A DNA stretch of 64,000 nt from Papaver somniferum (taxonomy: Eukaryota > Streptophyta > Magnoliopsida > Ranunculales > Papaveraceae): assembly GCF_003573695.1 (NCBI RefSeq), contig NC_039359.1, forward strand, positions 117,931,849 through 117,995,848, read 5' to 3'. Shown piece after piece: positions 46,415 to 59,461 of this stretch; the stretch's first letter is position 1; every line of letters begins with the position of its first letter. The position numbers and the translations under genes were made by a program. The notes under the pieces are model-generated. The model was not told where the DNA came from. It worked only from the letters and a program-made list of their open reading frames with translations, and made no database searches.

Positions 46415-48799
46415 GATATTTGATCTAAAGGAAATCAAATAGGCTTATCTACTAGAGGCATATTGGGATCAAAATTCTTCGCTTAGGCTGAAGAAACTCT
46501 TAGGTTGTAAAGGATGTCAGCTAAAGGAATCAATTTCGTAGAGCCTTGCAAGGTTTTAGAGACTTAAGGAGCGCGGCTGTAACTGAATTGCTTGGAGGGT
46601 GAATTCGGTCTCAACTACATTCCAGTTTGAAGTATGATAGTAGGCTAGTGTTTGTGGTGTTAATACAATTTGGTGTTCAAATCTGGACGTGGTCCGATGT
46701 TTTTCTGCATTTGCAGTTTCCTAGTTAACAAAACTTCTGGTGTCTTGTATTTTTTCTTTTCCATATTATATTGTTTATCTTTATTGTTGGATTTATGTAA
46801 GTTGTACATATTCAATCTTAATAGATACGTCCATCTAATTATGATCGATTGCAGGAGTCTTTTCTTGTAGAATTCGTATCTTCAAAGATAGACAACAAGT
46901 TTAATTACTTGGAAAAATTCTGATTGGATTATTTAGTTGTGACTATATTAATCTTAAATATTGACTTTTGGATCGTCCAAGTACTCTTCTTATCAATCAG
47001 GTTCATGGACTGTATCTATATACAAATTGATTGAGAATAGGTAGAGATATAAACTCTATATACATATTGTTAAGGATCATTCAGTTGATCTACTTGCAGT
47101 TGTATTAGGTTTTGTCCATACAGGTTTCCGAACGAAAAAGTTGGTGGTGTACTTAGTACCCCTGCGTTTTCAACCTGCAATAAAATTTTCTCACGTGCTA
47201 GGAGAGACTTTTTGCCACGTAGTGGACTTATGATCCTCGAGAGATAAGAGAGACTTGAGTAGAATTTAGTGTGCTTGTAGATATGGTACAAGGATTTTTG
47301 CTTGCAATGTAACAAGGATGTAGCGCTCGCTGCTAGGGAAGGCTAGCATGTTGCTTGTATTGAGTACGAGTATTTGGACCAACATTGGGTGTCGGGCTCG
47401 TGGTTGAGACGAGACTTTCTGCTTGCATATATGCAAGTCTTTTATACTCGTGTGCAAAGCGATATTTTATGCTTGCAATAAAAGAAAGAATTAAGTGCTA
47501 ACATGCAAGGTCAGGCTTTCATTAGGTGATTTCGATGTGATGCAAGGCTAAACATTGAAGGGTATAAGAATTACTCATCTGCAATACCTTCAATAGATCA
47601 TGTTGTTGACGAACCTCAAGCAACAACTCCAACGAACTTTGAACTTGATCATGTTGTTATCCATGAACCTCGAACTCGATCATGTTGTTGCTCCAAGTAC
47701 GCATTAAACTTTTTGGAACATAGAATTTTACGTCCCCATCTCGTAGACCTTCGAAAGATTATTCCAACGAGCCAAAATGGCTCAAATCAAACAAGAAAAG
47801 TTATTCGTGAAACAAGATTTTCATGAACTCCACGTGTTTAGGCTAATGTGAACCGATGAAAGTGAAAAGTATACTGATATGGCCTAGACCGATGACATGA
47901 CAGCGCTGACTGGATCAACATGCTGATATGGCGGCCTCTAAGTGGATCGATAATGCAATTGTCTTCTTGGCGTGGCAGTCACTGATTGGAGTGAAGGTGC
48001 TGATGTGGCAACTGGTTGAAGCTGAACGGTCTGAACCGAGTTGGACCAGAACTAAACCAAATTGACTGAACTGGTTTGGACCAGCTAATGAACCAGATGC
48101 ATGGCTCGGCTTGGATCTGGCTTTGCTCAGCTGGAAAGTTGGCTGGATGAACATGAACCTTTGGCAACGGTTTCTGCAACACTCATATCTGTTACTGTTT
48201 CTCGGAATTTTGTAACCTCTTTTGTTTTATTTTCGCAACACTTTCTTCATCCGTCTGCAACGCTTTCGTATGAACCCTAATTTTTGTTTTTATTTGTTTT
48301 TTGCAAGGAATCAATGCATGATTTCTTCAACACTTTTCTCAATAGAAAAACACGATTGTTTTACAACGAATCTCCTTAGTCGGCGCCAATGTTTGTACCA
48401 AAAATTACTTTTAGGCATAAAGCATGATTGATTTGGTGATGATAATGCGAGATTAGGGTTAGAAAAACGAATCCAAAGATAAATGGTGGAGACACGGATT
48501 AGACGTGGTTCAGAAAGTTGTGCCTGCATCCACGGATGATTCCCATAGGGATAAATATTGTATTGTTATGAGGATTACTATAATTCTTGTATGGTTAGCT
48601 AACCTAGAAATTCATCTGTATGTAGGGTTTAGACCCATATATTTATGTAGTCTACGTAGACCCTAATTCTGATATAAATTTCATATGCAAGCAACTTGGG
48701 AAACACGACATGTGGAAACTTCTGGAATCTTCTTTCACGGGCTAGGCGGGCTTGATTAACGGGTTTTCCGTCTATTTTATGGAAGGTACAAACACTGGT

Positions 48800-51700
48800 G
48801 AAGAAAATGGGTTTGGTGGACTTGGAGAAAATTGATTTGCGTTTGTTGGTTTTGAATCTAATGTTGGAGGAGAAGAATTGTATGGTTGTTGATGGTGGAT
48901 TTTCAACAAAGGCTAAAATCGTAAAATCATGATCTTGCATATTATGACATGGCTTCAGACACGTATGTGAAACTCATATTTTAGGATTCGTGAAAGCTCT
49001 TTTCATAATCTCTGATCAAACGTACACCCTCTCAGAGCATGCATGAATATGTGATTCGTAAAGTCTCTCAACTGAGCTTACGACACTTCGCATATTTCAT
49101 TAATACTTTTGTATAGGAATCGATGATGATTGGACGACGCCTAGATATTGCATGCTAGTATAGAGCGTTAACGTCTTAAGGATGTCTTAGTGTTCCCTGA
49201 CTATGCAGAATTAATATTCAAAACAAGTATTATGTCTCTACCATCTCATACCTCCATTCTCGAATAACCGCTCCTAGACATATTGCATGCTAGTATAGAG
49301 CAATTCATAGATTAATTTTAGCGCTCATCAATTGAATTCCTAGAAAATAATTTATTTTATATCATTACTCTGATTCATGGATTATTCTCAGTTGAATTCC
49401 ATGGATTAGTAATAGATATTCAATCTATCTCATTACTCCGTTCCATGGCTTATTCTCAGCTGAATTCCATGGATTAGTAATAGATATTCAATGTATGTCA
49501 TTACTCCGTTTCGTGGCTTATTCTCAGCTGAATTCCATGGATTGGTAATATATATTCCTTTTCGGGCATTTAGGACACCACCGAGTAAGCGCCGAGGAAA
49601 TGGTGCGAGTGTACTTAACAATAATGCACGAACGGGCACCCAAATTTGCATAAGTGAGCACCCAAATGCATACACGAGCATTCAAAAATATGGACGAACG
49701 AGGAAACCTATGCAAAATAGGGAAAGAAAATAATATAAAGTAAAATTAAAAAGAGTTGCACGGGACCGGGCCCATCAGCCAGCCGGTCATGCCGCTGTGG
49801 CCGGTCCCGCCTCTCCCTTTATTTTATTTTAATATGTTTTATTTTTTTCTTATCTCGTGAAAACTCCTTTGTTTGAGCAAACTTCCTCGTTTGAGCAAAA
49901 CTCCTAGTTTCTCCATATTTCCTCACACAAAGATGAAAAATAATATAAAATACGAAAGAGCGCCACGGGATCGGGCCCACTAGCCGGGCGGTCATGCCTT
50001 GGCCGTGGCCGGTCCCACGGCTCTCCAATCCCTTATTTTATTATGATCACTTCTCTCATCTCATTAAACTCCCTCGTTTGACCAAAAACCTGATTTTTTT
50101 CCATATTTTCTAATATTGTTCAAGCTACCAAAAGCCAAAAGTCAAATGGTCACACGACCATCCAGGATTCCCACGGAAAATATTAAAATATATTATTCTA
50201 ATAATCTCAAAATATTGGCCGCACGAGCATAGTTCTACTTGCTCATTCAAGCAAAATCGAGAGTTTCAGTCAAGATCAAACTCTTCTGAAAATCCAAAAA
50301 ATTGCTCGGATGCATACCAGAAAAGATCAAAATTATCAGAATAGAGTCACGGAAAACATGGTGACACTGGCATGCTACCTTGACTGACCAAGGTCGGCCC
50401 TTTGGCTTGCAAAAGCCGGTCCCACACCCTTTTATGATTTTGACTTAATTAATCTTCTGTAATTCATATTGGGTTCAAACTCTTTCCAAACAACTTGGAA
50501 TTTGATCAATCGACCATCAGTTGGTCCCATGAATACCAAGGGCCGGTTTCATACCCCTTGGTCGGTCCTCTCTTCATAATTAGGTTTTACCACCTAATGC
50601 TCAGACGAGCACTATTTTAATAATGATTAAACGAGCATTTAATCATCCTTTCACCCACTAGTCTACAAAGGACTTTGGTGCATGCTCATTCGAGTACCTG
50701 GGCGCTACATGGTCAGCCTATCATCCCATGTAGCCGGTCCCTCTCTCACACATTGGTTGATTTTCAGTAAATCATCAATTGATCAACAATCGATCAAAAT
50801 TAGGGCTTCAAACCAAATGCTCTTCAAATCATAATTCTGAGCAAGTTCAAACACTAATAATTTTATATTGATGCATCAATCAACATCCTGATTAATTATA
50901 CAATATTCGGTCCAGCTATCAATATTTTTAATTAATATTTTATTTGGTCCCGCTACCAATAATTCATGAATCGAACAATATTGCTCAAACGAACAATATT
51001 TGCTCAAACTATCAATATTTACTTTGCTCATCTATCAAACTAAAGTGTTTAAGTTAGAAAAATATACGATCAACTGGGTTCAGAACTCATTTATTTAATT
51101 ATTAATTGCTCGACCGAGCAGTATTCCTCATGTTGATTCAACTATCAGCATTCGAGAATTCTATTGATCCAACAATCAATATTCTAGTTTATATTTAATG
51201 TTTGGTCCTGCTACCAATATTTTTGCTCGACTGAGCAACATGGTTCGAATGGACGACCATCCAATATTTCTAATTCCATTTTGTCATTCGATAATTCATG
51301 ATATACTAGATCAGAAATGAGCATTCTGCATAATTCAACAATATCTTTGATTTCATGTCGAATACTCGACATATCAAAATAAATCCTTGATCGAGCAATC
51401 TCATCGGATGCTTGATCCAATTTATCAAAATATCATTAGTACTTCGACTGGTAAAATGAAATATTAGAATTCATCAAGACTCAACGTCTTTCCATTATTT
51501 TGTCTCAACAGACACCTCTTATGCTCAATCCATGAGTCTCAGAGCATACCACATTCGTTAACTATGCTCGACTCATCAAGTCTAAGACTCATAACAACTG
51601 ACTAATTAGATACACGTCTGTCTTGCAGTCTCTACATTCATGAGACATCAATCACATCCCATGGGGGGATATTCACATGGCGGCCTATGGCGTATGTACA

Positions 51701-52545
51701 CCCACGATGAGAAATTTGAATAAGTCGTGCAAGTAGTTGGGGAAGTTAGAAAAGTAGTAGATGGATAATAAACCAAGTCTCCGCACGACGTGGAACTGGT
51801 TTAATAACGATTTCCCACTTTACCACTCTTTCACTCCAGCAACCGTCACACTTACTGGGATCAATGTGTCTACTATTCTTGTAATATAAATAAGTTTCTG
51901 GATCCACGAATGAGACACAGAAAATTTTTGATCCACAAGAAATTATCACTCAATCGATCAAAATTCATCTCATCCGAACTCAACAGTTCACAAAAATTGC
52001 AGAAACCTTCAATGCATTCACAATCCTAGATCATCATTGATCTCACACACACTTCTCACCTTCCCTCCTACAGATCGACCCTCATCCCTCTTTGTGACCG
52101 AATTGACTCTGGAACAGTCATTTTCTTGGTTTAGGCCGGAGTTCTACAGATTGATCTCTCAAACTCAACGTACTCCCGTGCAATGCATTTGTTTGGTTTA
52201 GGCAATTTGCTCGGTCGAGGAGTCTCTGCCCGCATGCTCGAGTCTCCGTTTTTCTAAGAAAACTAGCAAATCGTTTTCACCCATCAACAATAGTAATTCT
52301 TTCGGGAATGATTATTTGCTAACAACTCTGGATTATATTTGAGCAACACTTTTAAAATATGGTAACAACTTTCAAATGAATTTTTTTTCCAGTTTTTTGT
52401 GTTGCAAATCCATATGACACTTGATTTCTTCATCAATATGAACATTACCACTATCTCTGCTTTGAGCAGCTTGCATAATTACAGTTTTGAGCATGAAAAG
52501 GGAAAAATTCATTTTAGTGGGCCCAATTTGTATTGTTTTGATCTT
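48800..52545. repeat. Untyped repetitive DNA with GCCGGTCCC and TGCTCG..CGAGCA motifs
   Basis: No coding signal. GCCGGTCCC recurs with drift near 49,798, 50,018, 50,414, 50,533 and 50,742, often near a GGTC half. Palindromes of the type GCTCGACCGAGC recur near 50,608, 50,993, 51,108 and 51,228 beside AATATT. Near 52,120-52,200 the text (CAGTCATTTTCTTGGTTTAG) resembles the downstream part of some Ty3 LTRs. No terminal pair with target duplication was found, so it is left as an untyped LTR-like region. Confidence 0.5.
49372..49556 (+). repeat. Three tandem units of about 62 bp
   Basis: Each unit runs GATTATTCTCAGTTGAATTC, then CATGGATTAGTAATAGATAT and an ATTACTC end. Units start near 49,378, 49,446 and 49,515, with increasing drift in the third. 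Confidence 0.85.
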
Positions 52546-54770
52546 TTTTTTTTGTTAAGAAAAACCTTAGATTAAGTTAAAATTCAAAACAAACATGGAG
52601 TTGATAGTTTTGAGCATAGTTACAAGCTGCCTGGTAGTAAATATGAAAAATACAAGTTGAAGGGTAACCCACATAGTTACAAGTAGTTGTTGCATATGCG
52701 AAAACATCTGTTATTGCAATTGCTTCCTGGTTTGCAGATTTACTAACTGAAAAGTAAATAATTTTTTTTGAAGAAATGGAAACATTTAGAGGATTTGGAA
52801 TTCTATGTTCCCACATAGCTTTAGCTTGCCAATCCATACTACTTGGAAGGCCTGAGATGAGTCTGATTAGGCTGGTGTTGTTGGCTTCAATGTTGATGGT
52901 GAGAGCTTGAAGTTGTCATCCCCAACGCCACACCTCGATAGCCACTAACACCTCTCCAACATCCTTATTCAGCATCGTGAAACCCATGATCTTCACTTCC
53001 CTGCAAAAACTCAACGTGTTTCTTAGCATCATTATAGTTTTCATAAGTTTGTTTGACTGGTCCCATTTGGTAGCTATGTTGATTTTGGTTGTTCCTAAGT
53101 CTGGGCATTTCCAATGTTTCGTTTGGGTTGGTGCTATCAACTGCAGTTTGTTCCCAGTTCTTTGGTTGTCCTGCCAGTTCTCCTTCCAAAATAATTCAGC
53201 TCTTGTATAATTGTGTTGGGGTTTTGGGTTGATTCCTTTGAACACCTTACAAAATCTCGCTAGCCAAATGTGCCAAATAACGCTGCACAGAAAGTATTCC
53301 AAGGGCCCAATGTGATGTCCCAACCAACTGGATTGGTGCTTCAACTAAAAATCCATTGCTGCAAAGACACGTTAGGGTGACCAAACACAAAAGGGTTTGC
53401 AAGAGAGGCAAACCAAACACTCCTAGCAAAAGGACATTCCATAAATATATGCTTCAAAGTTTCATTTGGTTGAGAGCTAACGGGGCATGTATTTGGCATG
53501 TCAGCATACTTAGAAAGTTTCTCGGCTATAGGGACCATATTATGCATGCATTTAAAGATGAATAAAGAAACTTTTGGGACGGTACTCCAAATTTTATCCC
53601 AAGGTGAGTTGGTAACAATCTCAATTTTTTTGATGTTGTGATAGAGAGAGGTTGTAGTGAATTTGTCATTCGGTTTTAGTTTCTACTTGATTGTATCATT
53701 TCTATTAGGACGAACGGGGATTTGACAGATAGAAAGGACAATACTTTGTTCAAAGATAGAGTGAAGGACGTTAATATTCCAAGACTGGTTTGCTACATCA
53801 ATAAGGTGGCTAATCAAGAAAATGTTATCAGACATCTGGATATTCCTAAATTCTAGCGTGCCAGGAAACCAATGGTCCTCTGTTATATGAATCGATTGTC
53901 CATTGCCTATTTACCATATGCAGTGGGGTTTAATTATCTCAAGCCCCTGTTAAATATAATACCAAATCCACAGTCATGTGGTGCTGATTTTTGGATCAAG
54001 AGGATGTCTACATTTACTATAATGACTGGATTTCAGAGTTTGAGCCGAGATCGAGTCCGAGTTGTCTAGGAGATTCCAAGCAAGCCTTCCTAGTTGCGCT
54101 AAATTATTAGCTTCTAAGTCCCTAAATCCTAGCCCTAGGGATGTCAGAATGTTGAGATTCATCCAGGATGTTAAAAAGCAGCCCCTTTTACCATCCTTCT
54201 TTCTCCACCAGAAGTTTCTTTGTAGGGAAACAAGTTGGTTGGTAATGTTTTTTGGAATCTTATAACAACCCATTTGATATATGGGTAAAGATTCGATAAT
54301 TTACTTAACTGTCACTGTTCTAGCAGCTTGGCTAAGGTATCTCCCTCACCAATTCTGCAATCTACTTCTAAATCTAGCTATCGTTGAATCAAAAGTCTTT
54401 ATTTTCGAGGCTCATATGAATAAAGGTGTACCTAGGTAACTATCAATAATATTGATTTTCCGCACCTTCAGAATTTTTATTATTATTTTCCAAATTTGTT
54501 AGGAAACTTATTACCAAAGAAAATTCCTGACTTCTGAAAATTTATCAGTTGACCCGTCGCTAGGCTAAAAGTATTGATGATATCTAGAACATTATTATCA
54601 TCAGCAAGAAATGCTTTCGAAAAAATGATGCAGTCGTCGGCAAAAAGTAAATGGGTGATAGGAATGCTATTTTGAGCTACTTTGATTCCTTGGATTTTCC
54701 CCTCAACCTCTCGATGCCTTAAGAACCTAGTTAATCCTTCTATACATAGGAAAAAAAGATAAGGAGATAA
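52546..54770 (-). mobile_element. LINE with RT core, zinc-knuckle-like and RNase H regions, 5' part displaced
   Basis: From right to left on the minus strand: LSPYLFFLCIEGLTRFL and THLLFADDCIIFSKAF (RT motif with the catalytic FADD) at 54,770-54,490, then LVSLQRNFWWRKKDGKRGCF (54,230), the zf-RVT-like region with HIFMECPFARSVW (53,440), and RNase H pieces (WKCPDLGTTKINIAT near 53,100; SKSANQEAIAITDVFAYATT near 52,710). An A-rich tail on the minus strand is at about 52,546. Shifts separate the pieces, so it is dead. The reading frame is cut exactly at 54,770, where the next element's LTR begins, and the 5' part of the RT must lie beyond the window. Confidence 0.85.
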
Positions 54771-56231
54771 TGATAAGTGCATAATTCATATGATTTGTGT
54801 CCATTCCATACTTGTTTTAGCTATTATTCTTGCATATTTTCGTATTACTACTCCTTTTTGCTCTTATTTGCCTCCAAAAAAAAGATCTAGGAAGATAAGT
54901 ATTCCAAGTATCCAAGTGCTCAATTCCAAGAGAAGTTGAAGAAGTGCGACGAAAAGGAGCAAAACGCTCAAAATCAAGAGAAGAGACAAAGACCAATCTT
55001 AACTCAATCAAATTAAGGATTTCTCATCACCATCTTGAAGACAATTGAAAGATAAAAAGAATGCAAAAAGAATGAGGTCATTCCGAGTTTGGATGAAGAA
55101 GTTGTGTCCAAAACAAGTTTTATTGAATACCGAAGACAGTAAAGTTCGCGGACGGGTTTCATACTTTAATTCTGAAAAATTCTGTTGGAATTTGAAGTTT
55201 GCGGACTGGTTTCGCAAACTTAGGTAGTAGGAAACGTGTATTAATACCTTGGAAGGCCTAAGGTCACGTTGGGATTCGTTATTTCGTTATTCCGGGTCAG
55301 GTTCTTGAACCGAATTAAATACTTGGAGACCAAGCAATGTAAACCTATAAAAAGGTATTAGGTTATGTAAAACGAATAGAATCTCATATCACAAGTTCTA
55401 CATCAAAACCTAGGGTTTACCCCTTTAGGGGGAAACCACCATTTTTCATCTTCTTTGTAATATGAGTAGCTAAATTCTATGTTGATTAAGGATGAATTCA
55501 ATGTTCCAAGCGTGAAGCTTTATTAATAATACAAATCTATTGAGAGTTTTTATCATCATCGTTTGTCTTTACCATATCTAGGGTTTATGAATGATTCTTA
55601 GATTGATTTGGGATGCATACTAGATTAGTCTATTGATTGTTCTATCGCTAGTAGAAGTTATGAGATAAGTAATCGTCGATTAACTCTCTACACAAGTAGA
55701 AATCGCGAGACCTTACAAAGGGATTCTGTGGAGCAATCGTGTGTGAAGACAACACCAACAAGTAAACCTTGACCTAAGATTTTAACTACTGGGATCAACC
55801 TAAATTCACAAAGCTTAAGGCGTTCGATTGGATTACACCTTGAGTGATCTACTACTTGGTGGTTCTTTGGATAGAATCTGGTAGTCGAGAACTTTCATAT
55901 CCAGTGATTGAAGGAGTTTTGGGGATAACACTGATCTAGATGTTATTCTACGGTTGGTGATGAATGGTTCTTACGAACAATAGATAAGTATAATAATCCA
56001 TCTATCGCTTGGTAACGGGGAATGATTCCTTGATCATCTCTTTTCTTTATTATTGGCTTTATATTCATCTCACAACCAAATCCCCCTTTGTTATTTACTT
56101 TATTTTGCTAATACAAATAACCTATCAATCACACAACTCTCTGTGGAACGATCTCTTACTACCTCTATATTACCAGTTAATTAGTGGGAAATATATTTAT
56201 TAATTTGTTGAGCCTACGACAGCCCCATACA
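54771..56231 (+). repeat. 5' LTR of a Ty3-like element inserted in the LINE
   Basis: Starts TGATAAGTGCATAATTC and ends CCCCATACA (1,461 bp), followed by a primer site. Palindrome-like GTTCGCGGAC (55,145) and GTTTGCGGACTGGTTTCGCA (55,197) lie in its upstream third. A TATA-like ATGTAAACCTATAAAAAGG is near 55,340. Confidence 0.82.
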
Positions 56232-56236
56232 AATTT

Positions 56237-56254
56237 TGGCGTCGCTGTCGGGGA
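56237..56254 (+). other. Primer-binding site, tRNA-Asp type
   Basis: TGGCGTCGCTGTCGGGGA differs at three positions from the complement of the plant tRNA-Asp 3' end. It lies six bases beyond the LTR. Confidence 0.75.
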
Positions 56255-56346
56255 GTAGTCGCTAATTGATTTATTATTTGTTTAGCTTGTTTGTTTTTTT
56301 TTAGGTTTTTTTTAGGTTTTTTTCTCTTTTGTTCTTGTGAGTCGTC

Positions 56347-56818
56347 ATGTTTCCTTACATAAATAACATGTACGGAGCACAAGATTACACATACAACAGT
56401 GGTAATAAATATGGTTTTCAATCTCATTCATATGACAACTACCAACCATCCTATGGGTATAATCAAAACCAATCTTTTGGGTATGATCAATATCCCAAGG
56501 AACCTTATGGATATTCACATACATGTCAACAACCTTATGACGGGCATGTAGGTGAACAATCACGTGGATGGAAGGATAGTTATACTTCTAATCAATTGTT
56601 CTCTAGTAATTTGCAGATGGCAGAGAGTTTGAAATTAAAAAGTTATGATACTGAATTAAAACCCATTCCTCTTCATCGTCTTTTCCCCCCACTCTTTCCA
56701 AAAAAGGAGATTGTGCATAACGGTGGAAAGCGTGTTAATGTCATAAAACTTTTTAAGCAACACGAGCAGCTAGAAAAAGCTGGTGCATCACAAGAGACTC
56801 TTGATGAAATTAACAAGG
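56347..56818 (+). pseudogene. N-terminal gag-like frame, cut by the next element
   Basis: The frame begins MFPYINNMYGAQDYTYNSGN and is rich in Tyr, Gln, Gly and Asn for 75 residues, then carries a more ordinary region (LHRLFPPLFPKKEIVHNGGK, HEQLEKAGASQETLDEINK). Such Tyr/Gln/Gly-rich starts are usual in Gag-related frames of plant Ty3 elements. The last host codon is at 56,818; the remaining residues up to the stop at 56,845 come from the inserted LTR and are spurious. The rest of this element lies beyond the insertion, outside the window. Confidence 0.65.
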
Positions 56819-59392
56819 TGGTGGGCCCGGAAATGTGTGAAAATTAAGCGAAATGAAAACGCGGGCCTACAGTAATACCGCAAGTGCACGGTCGTCAGTT
56901 GTAGCTCGTGCAAGTACGGGTCGATCCACAGAGATTGGGTGTGTTTGGAGTTTCTAGCTATTTGGGCTCTAAATTTCTATTGGGCTTCTAATTGTGCTTT
57001 GGGCTTAGTGGGTTTGTTTGTAATGGTGAAGTGCTTTAGGCCTTGGGCCTTTGAATGATGTTGGAATGAACTGTGAACTTGGCTTTGGATTCAGTCAAGG
57101 ATCTGGGCCTTTGGAAATGTAATGAATTTGGGTTCAAGTGAACTGAACTGAGCCTTGAACTCAGTTGTCTTGTAAACCAAACAGTGGCTGGATTTGGACT
57201 TTTGGGCTTTGTTCCTGGGCTTAGCTTTTGACCTGAGAGTAACTAGGCCTTTGGAGTTAACTGTGGACTGAACTGGGCTTGTGCTGTGAGCCAAGCTCAG
57301 TTGCAGCAGCAGCAGTGGAAACCAGGTTGCAGAAGCAGTGGTGGCTGGCACAGCAGGAGCAGGTGCACAGCAAGGGAAAGGAAAGAAAGCAGCAATGGTG
57401 ACAGTGCAAGCCAAGTAATAACAAAACAGAGATAGTTGCAAACCAAGGCTACAAGCCAAGGGCAGGAGTGTGGATATAAGCTGACAATGAAGTAAAAAAA
57501 AGGAAAAAAAGCAAAGCCAAGGCAATGGCTTTAGGCATTCATCTAGAGTGGGAAGAGAACCAGCTTGCTCACAGTCACTAGTGAGCACTAGTTTCTCCCC
57601 ACTGCTCAATCAACTCAATGCTCTAAGGCTCTAACCTAGCATTGACACACAACAGTAAACTAATCCTAACATTTGAGAAGCTAACAGTTGACAAAACAAG
57701 AGATTCAAAACAGTGACAAAACAGGAAACAAAACCAAAGAAACCAAGGCTGTGAGCCAAGGGCAGGGAGGAAAAGAAGTAACAAAACAGTTAAGTTGCAA
57801 GTGACTGTGAAAACAAAATGTGGGTTAAGCTAAGGCTTTGAATCCACCCTTGTGTCCTAGCCAAACAATGTGATCCTAGGTTGATTTGAAAATCCTATGC
57901 ATACATCTAGAATGGGAGGAAAACTAATTTGCTCACTAGTTTGCCCCTAGCATTGACTGTCTTTTGACAGAACAATCAATCACAGGCACTATGAGCATCA
58001 ATCTCTTCCCATTGCTCAATCAACACACTGCACTAAGGCTCCTAACCTAACATTCCACTACCTAACAGTCCACTAAAGCTTCATCTGAGCCTCAGCTAGT
58101 GAACTCAGAACATGAGAAAACAGATAGAACAACACATGATTAACAGGAACAACACAAAAACTGGAGATACTGGCTAATCCAGTTCTCCCAAAACATCACA
58201 TTAACAACAACATCAACAGGATATTAAAACAGGGAAATCAAATTAAACACATGAACATCAACAGGATATTAAAACAGGGAAATCAATTTAACCCAATTAG
58301 GGGGTTTCTCGGCTAACCAAGAACAACCTTTAACATCCTACATCACTTCCTATTTATAGTTTACAACCAAAATACAAAACCCTAATTCGAAACCCTAATT
58401 TTTTGGGGAAAATCAAATTCGACATACCCATGTGTAAATTGGCTTCGACCCATGCTTCTTGATGTTCTACTGCTCCTCCTCTAGCTCTTGTTGTGCTGTT
58501 GGCCTAGCCCTAGACTTATGTGAACCCTAGCTTCTCTCACTGTCGAGTTTGCAGCATCAGGACTCGATGCTACAGACGAGAAAGGGAGAGACAAGGGTGG
58601 TGATTGACTCCTGAGTTTGTCGGGGGAAGGTGGTAGTGATGGTGTTCGAGGTGGAGATGGAAGAGATGGTGGTGATGGATTTGTAGAGCTCTGCAAATTT
58701 TTGGGAAGAAGGGGAAGAACTCGATGGAAATGGGATTAGGGTCTGTTTGTTTGGGGTGTAGGTGTTCGGTTGCTAGGGTGTGAAACAGGTTCAGCGGATT
58801 TTGATGATCTGCGACAAGGAGCGATGGATGGGAAGATGGTAGGTGGATCCAACGGCGATACGGAGGTAAGCGTGGATCGACCGTCGGATGAAGGGATATA
58901 GCAAAACGGACGACCCAAGATGGAGATGGGCGTTGCGATGTAAAGCGGGGGCTTCGGAGTTTGATGTGCGATGATGGAGCGACCGTAGGATGCTGAAATG
59001 CTTCGATCTGACGGCTGAAATCCGAGACGGGCTTGGATAGTGGAAATGTGTTTGAGTAAGGGTTTTGGGCCTTGGGTATGCCAAGCCCATATCTTCTTTA
59101 AGGACAATTCTTCTTCTTCAAGCCCACTTCTAGCCTTTTGGTCTTGTGCACAACATTCTTCGCGGCTTCCTTGTGTAATTCCTCCCGGCTTTTCACTACT
59201 TTTCTGCTCTTTTCCGCTCTGCTATTCATCCAAACTTTATTTATTACCTAAAAATGCAAAATTAAGTAAGAAAAATATTTATTCTTGAAAACAATGAAAA
59301 TACAGAATATGGGATAAAATGTAGAATTAATGCACAAAAGAGTTAAATGCCAAGAAAAATATATAGAAATATGCACTTTTTAGCACTCATCA
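56819..59392 (-). repeat. 3' LTR of a gag-only LTR retrotransposon
   Basis: Plus-strand borders are TGGTGGGCCCGG and AGCACTCATCA (2,574 bp); on the minus strand it begins TGATGAGTGCTAAAAAG after a purine-rich tract (AGGTTTGGGGGTATT, 59,393-59,407). The first 660 bp match 63,334-64,000 with only a handful of differences, so the insertion is young. Inside is a duplicated stretch (about 57,430-57,620 and 57,720-58,050) and a 45-bp tandem pair near 58,205-58,295. Reading frames on its minus strand (57,091-57,609, 58,481-59,107) are not supported as genes. Confidence 0.9.
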
Positions 59393-59461
59393 AATACCCC
59401 CAAACCTGAATTTTACTTGTCCTCAAGTAAAACAAAACTAAGGAAATCCTACCTATACCAC

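Larger units (their letters stand above)
41709..47172 (+). mobile_element. Solo LTR (itself hosting two further LTRs) in the tandem element
   Basis: It begins TGGTCTTTGAAAAC and ends CTGCGTTTTCA, with ACCTG on both sides (41,704-41,708 and 47,173-47,177). Its own sequence is 41,709-41,743, 44,201-44,631 and 46,415-47,172, about 1.2 kb. It resembles the downstream half of the 4,435 family (CAATTTGGTGTTCAAATCTG, then CTTCTGGTGTCTTG), including a TATA-like AACTATAAATAG near its start. Confidence 0.78.
39772..48794 (-). mobile_element. Short LTR element in tandem LTR-internal-LTR-internal-LTR form
   Basis: Outer LTRs are 39,772-40,178 and 48,390-48,794 (about 405 bp, ends TGTTTGTACC and GGTACAAACA), and both flanks are CTGGT, a perfect 5-bp duplication, so the whole tract is one insertion. 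A third, outer-truncated LTR lies at 41,323-41,699, and the internal DNA is present twice (40,179-41,322 and about 47,178-48,389; for example GGGCTCGTGGTTGAGAC near 40,334 and 47,393). Primer sites TGGCGCCGACTAAGG (inverse, at 48,371-48,388 and at about 41,305) and a purine tract next to 40,178 give minus orientation. No gag or pol is seen, so it is non-autonomous. Nested LTRs occupy 41,709-47,172. Confidence 0.8.

Noticed and set aside
57091..57609. Cys/Leu/Ala-rich 172-codon minus-strand frame in the LTR, repeated at 63,607-63,975
   Set aside because: It lies wholly inside LTR sequence, both copies are identical because the LTRs are, and no protein motif is visible. Not supported as a gene.
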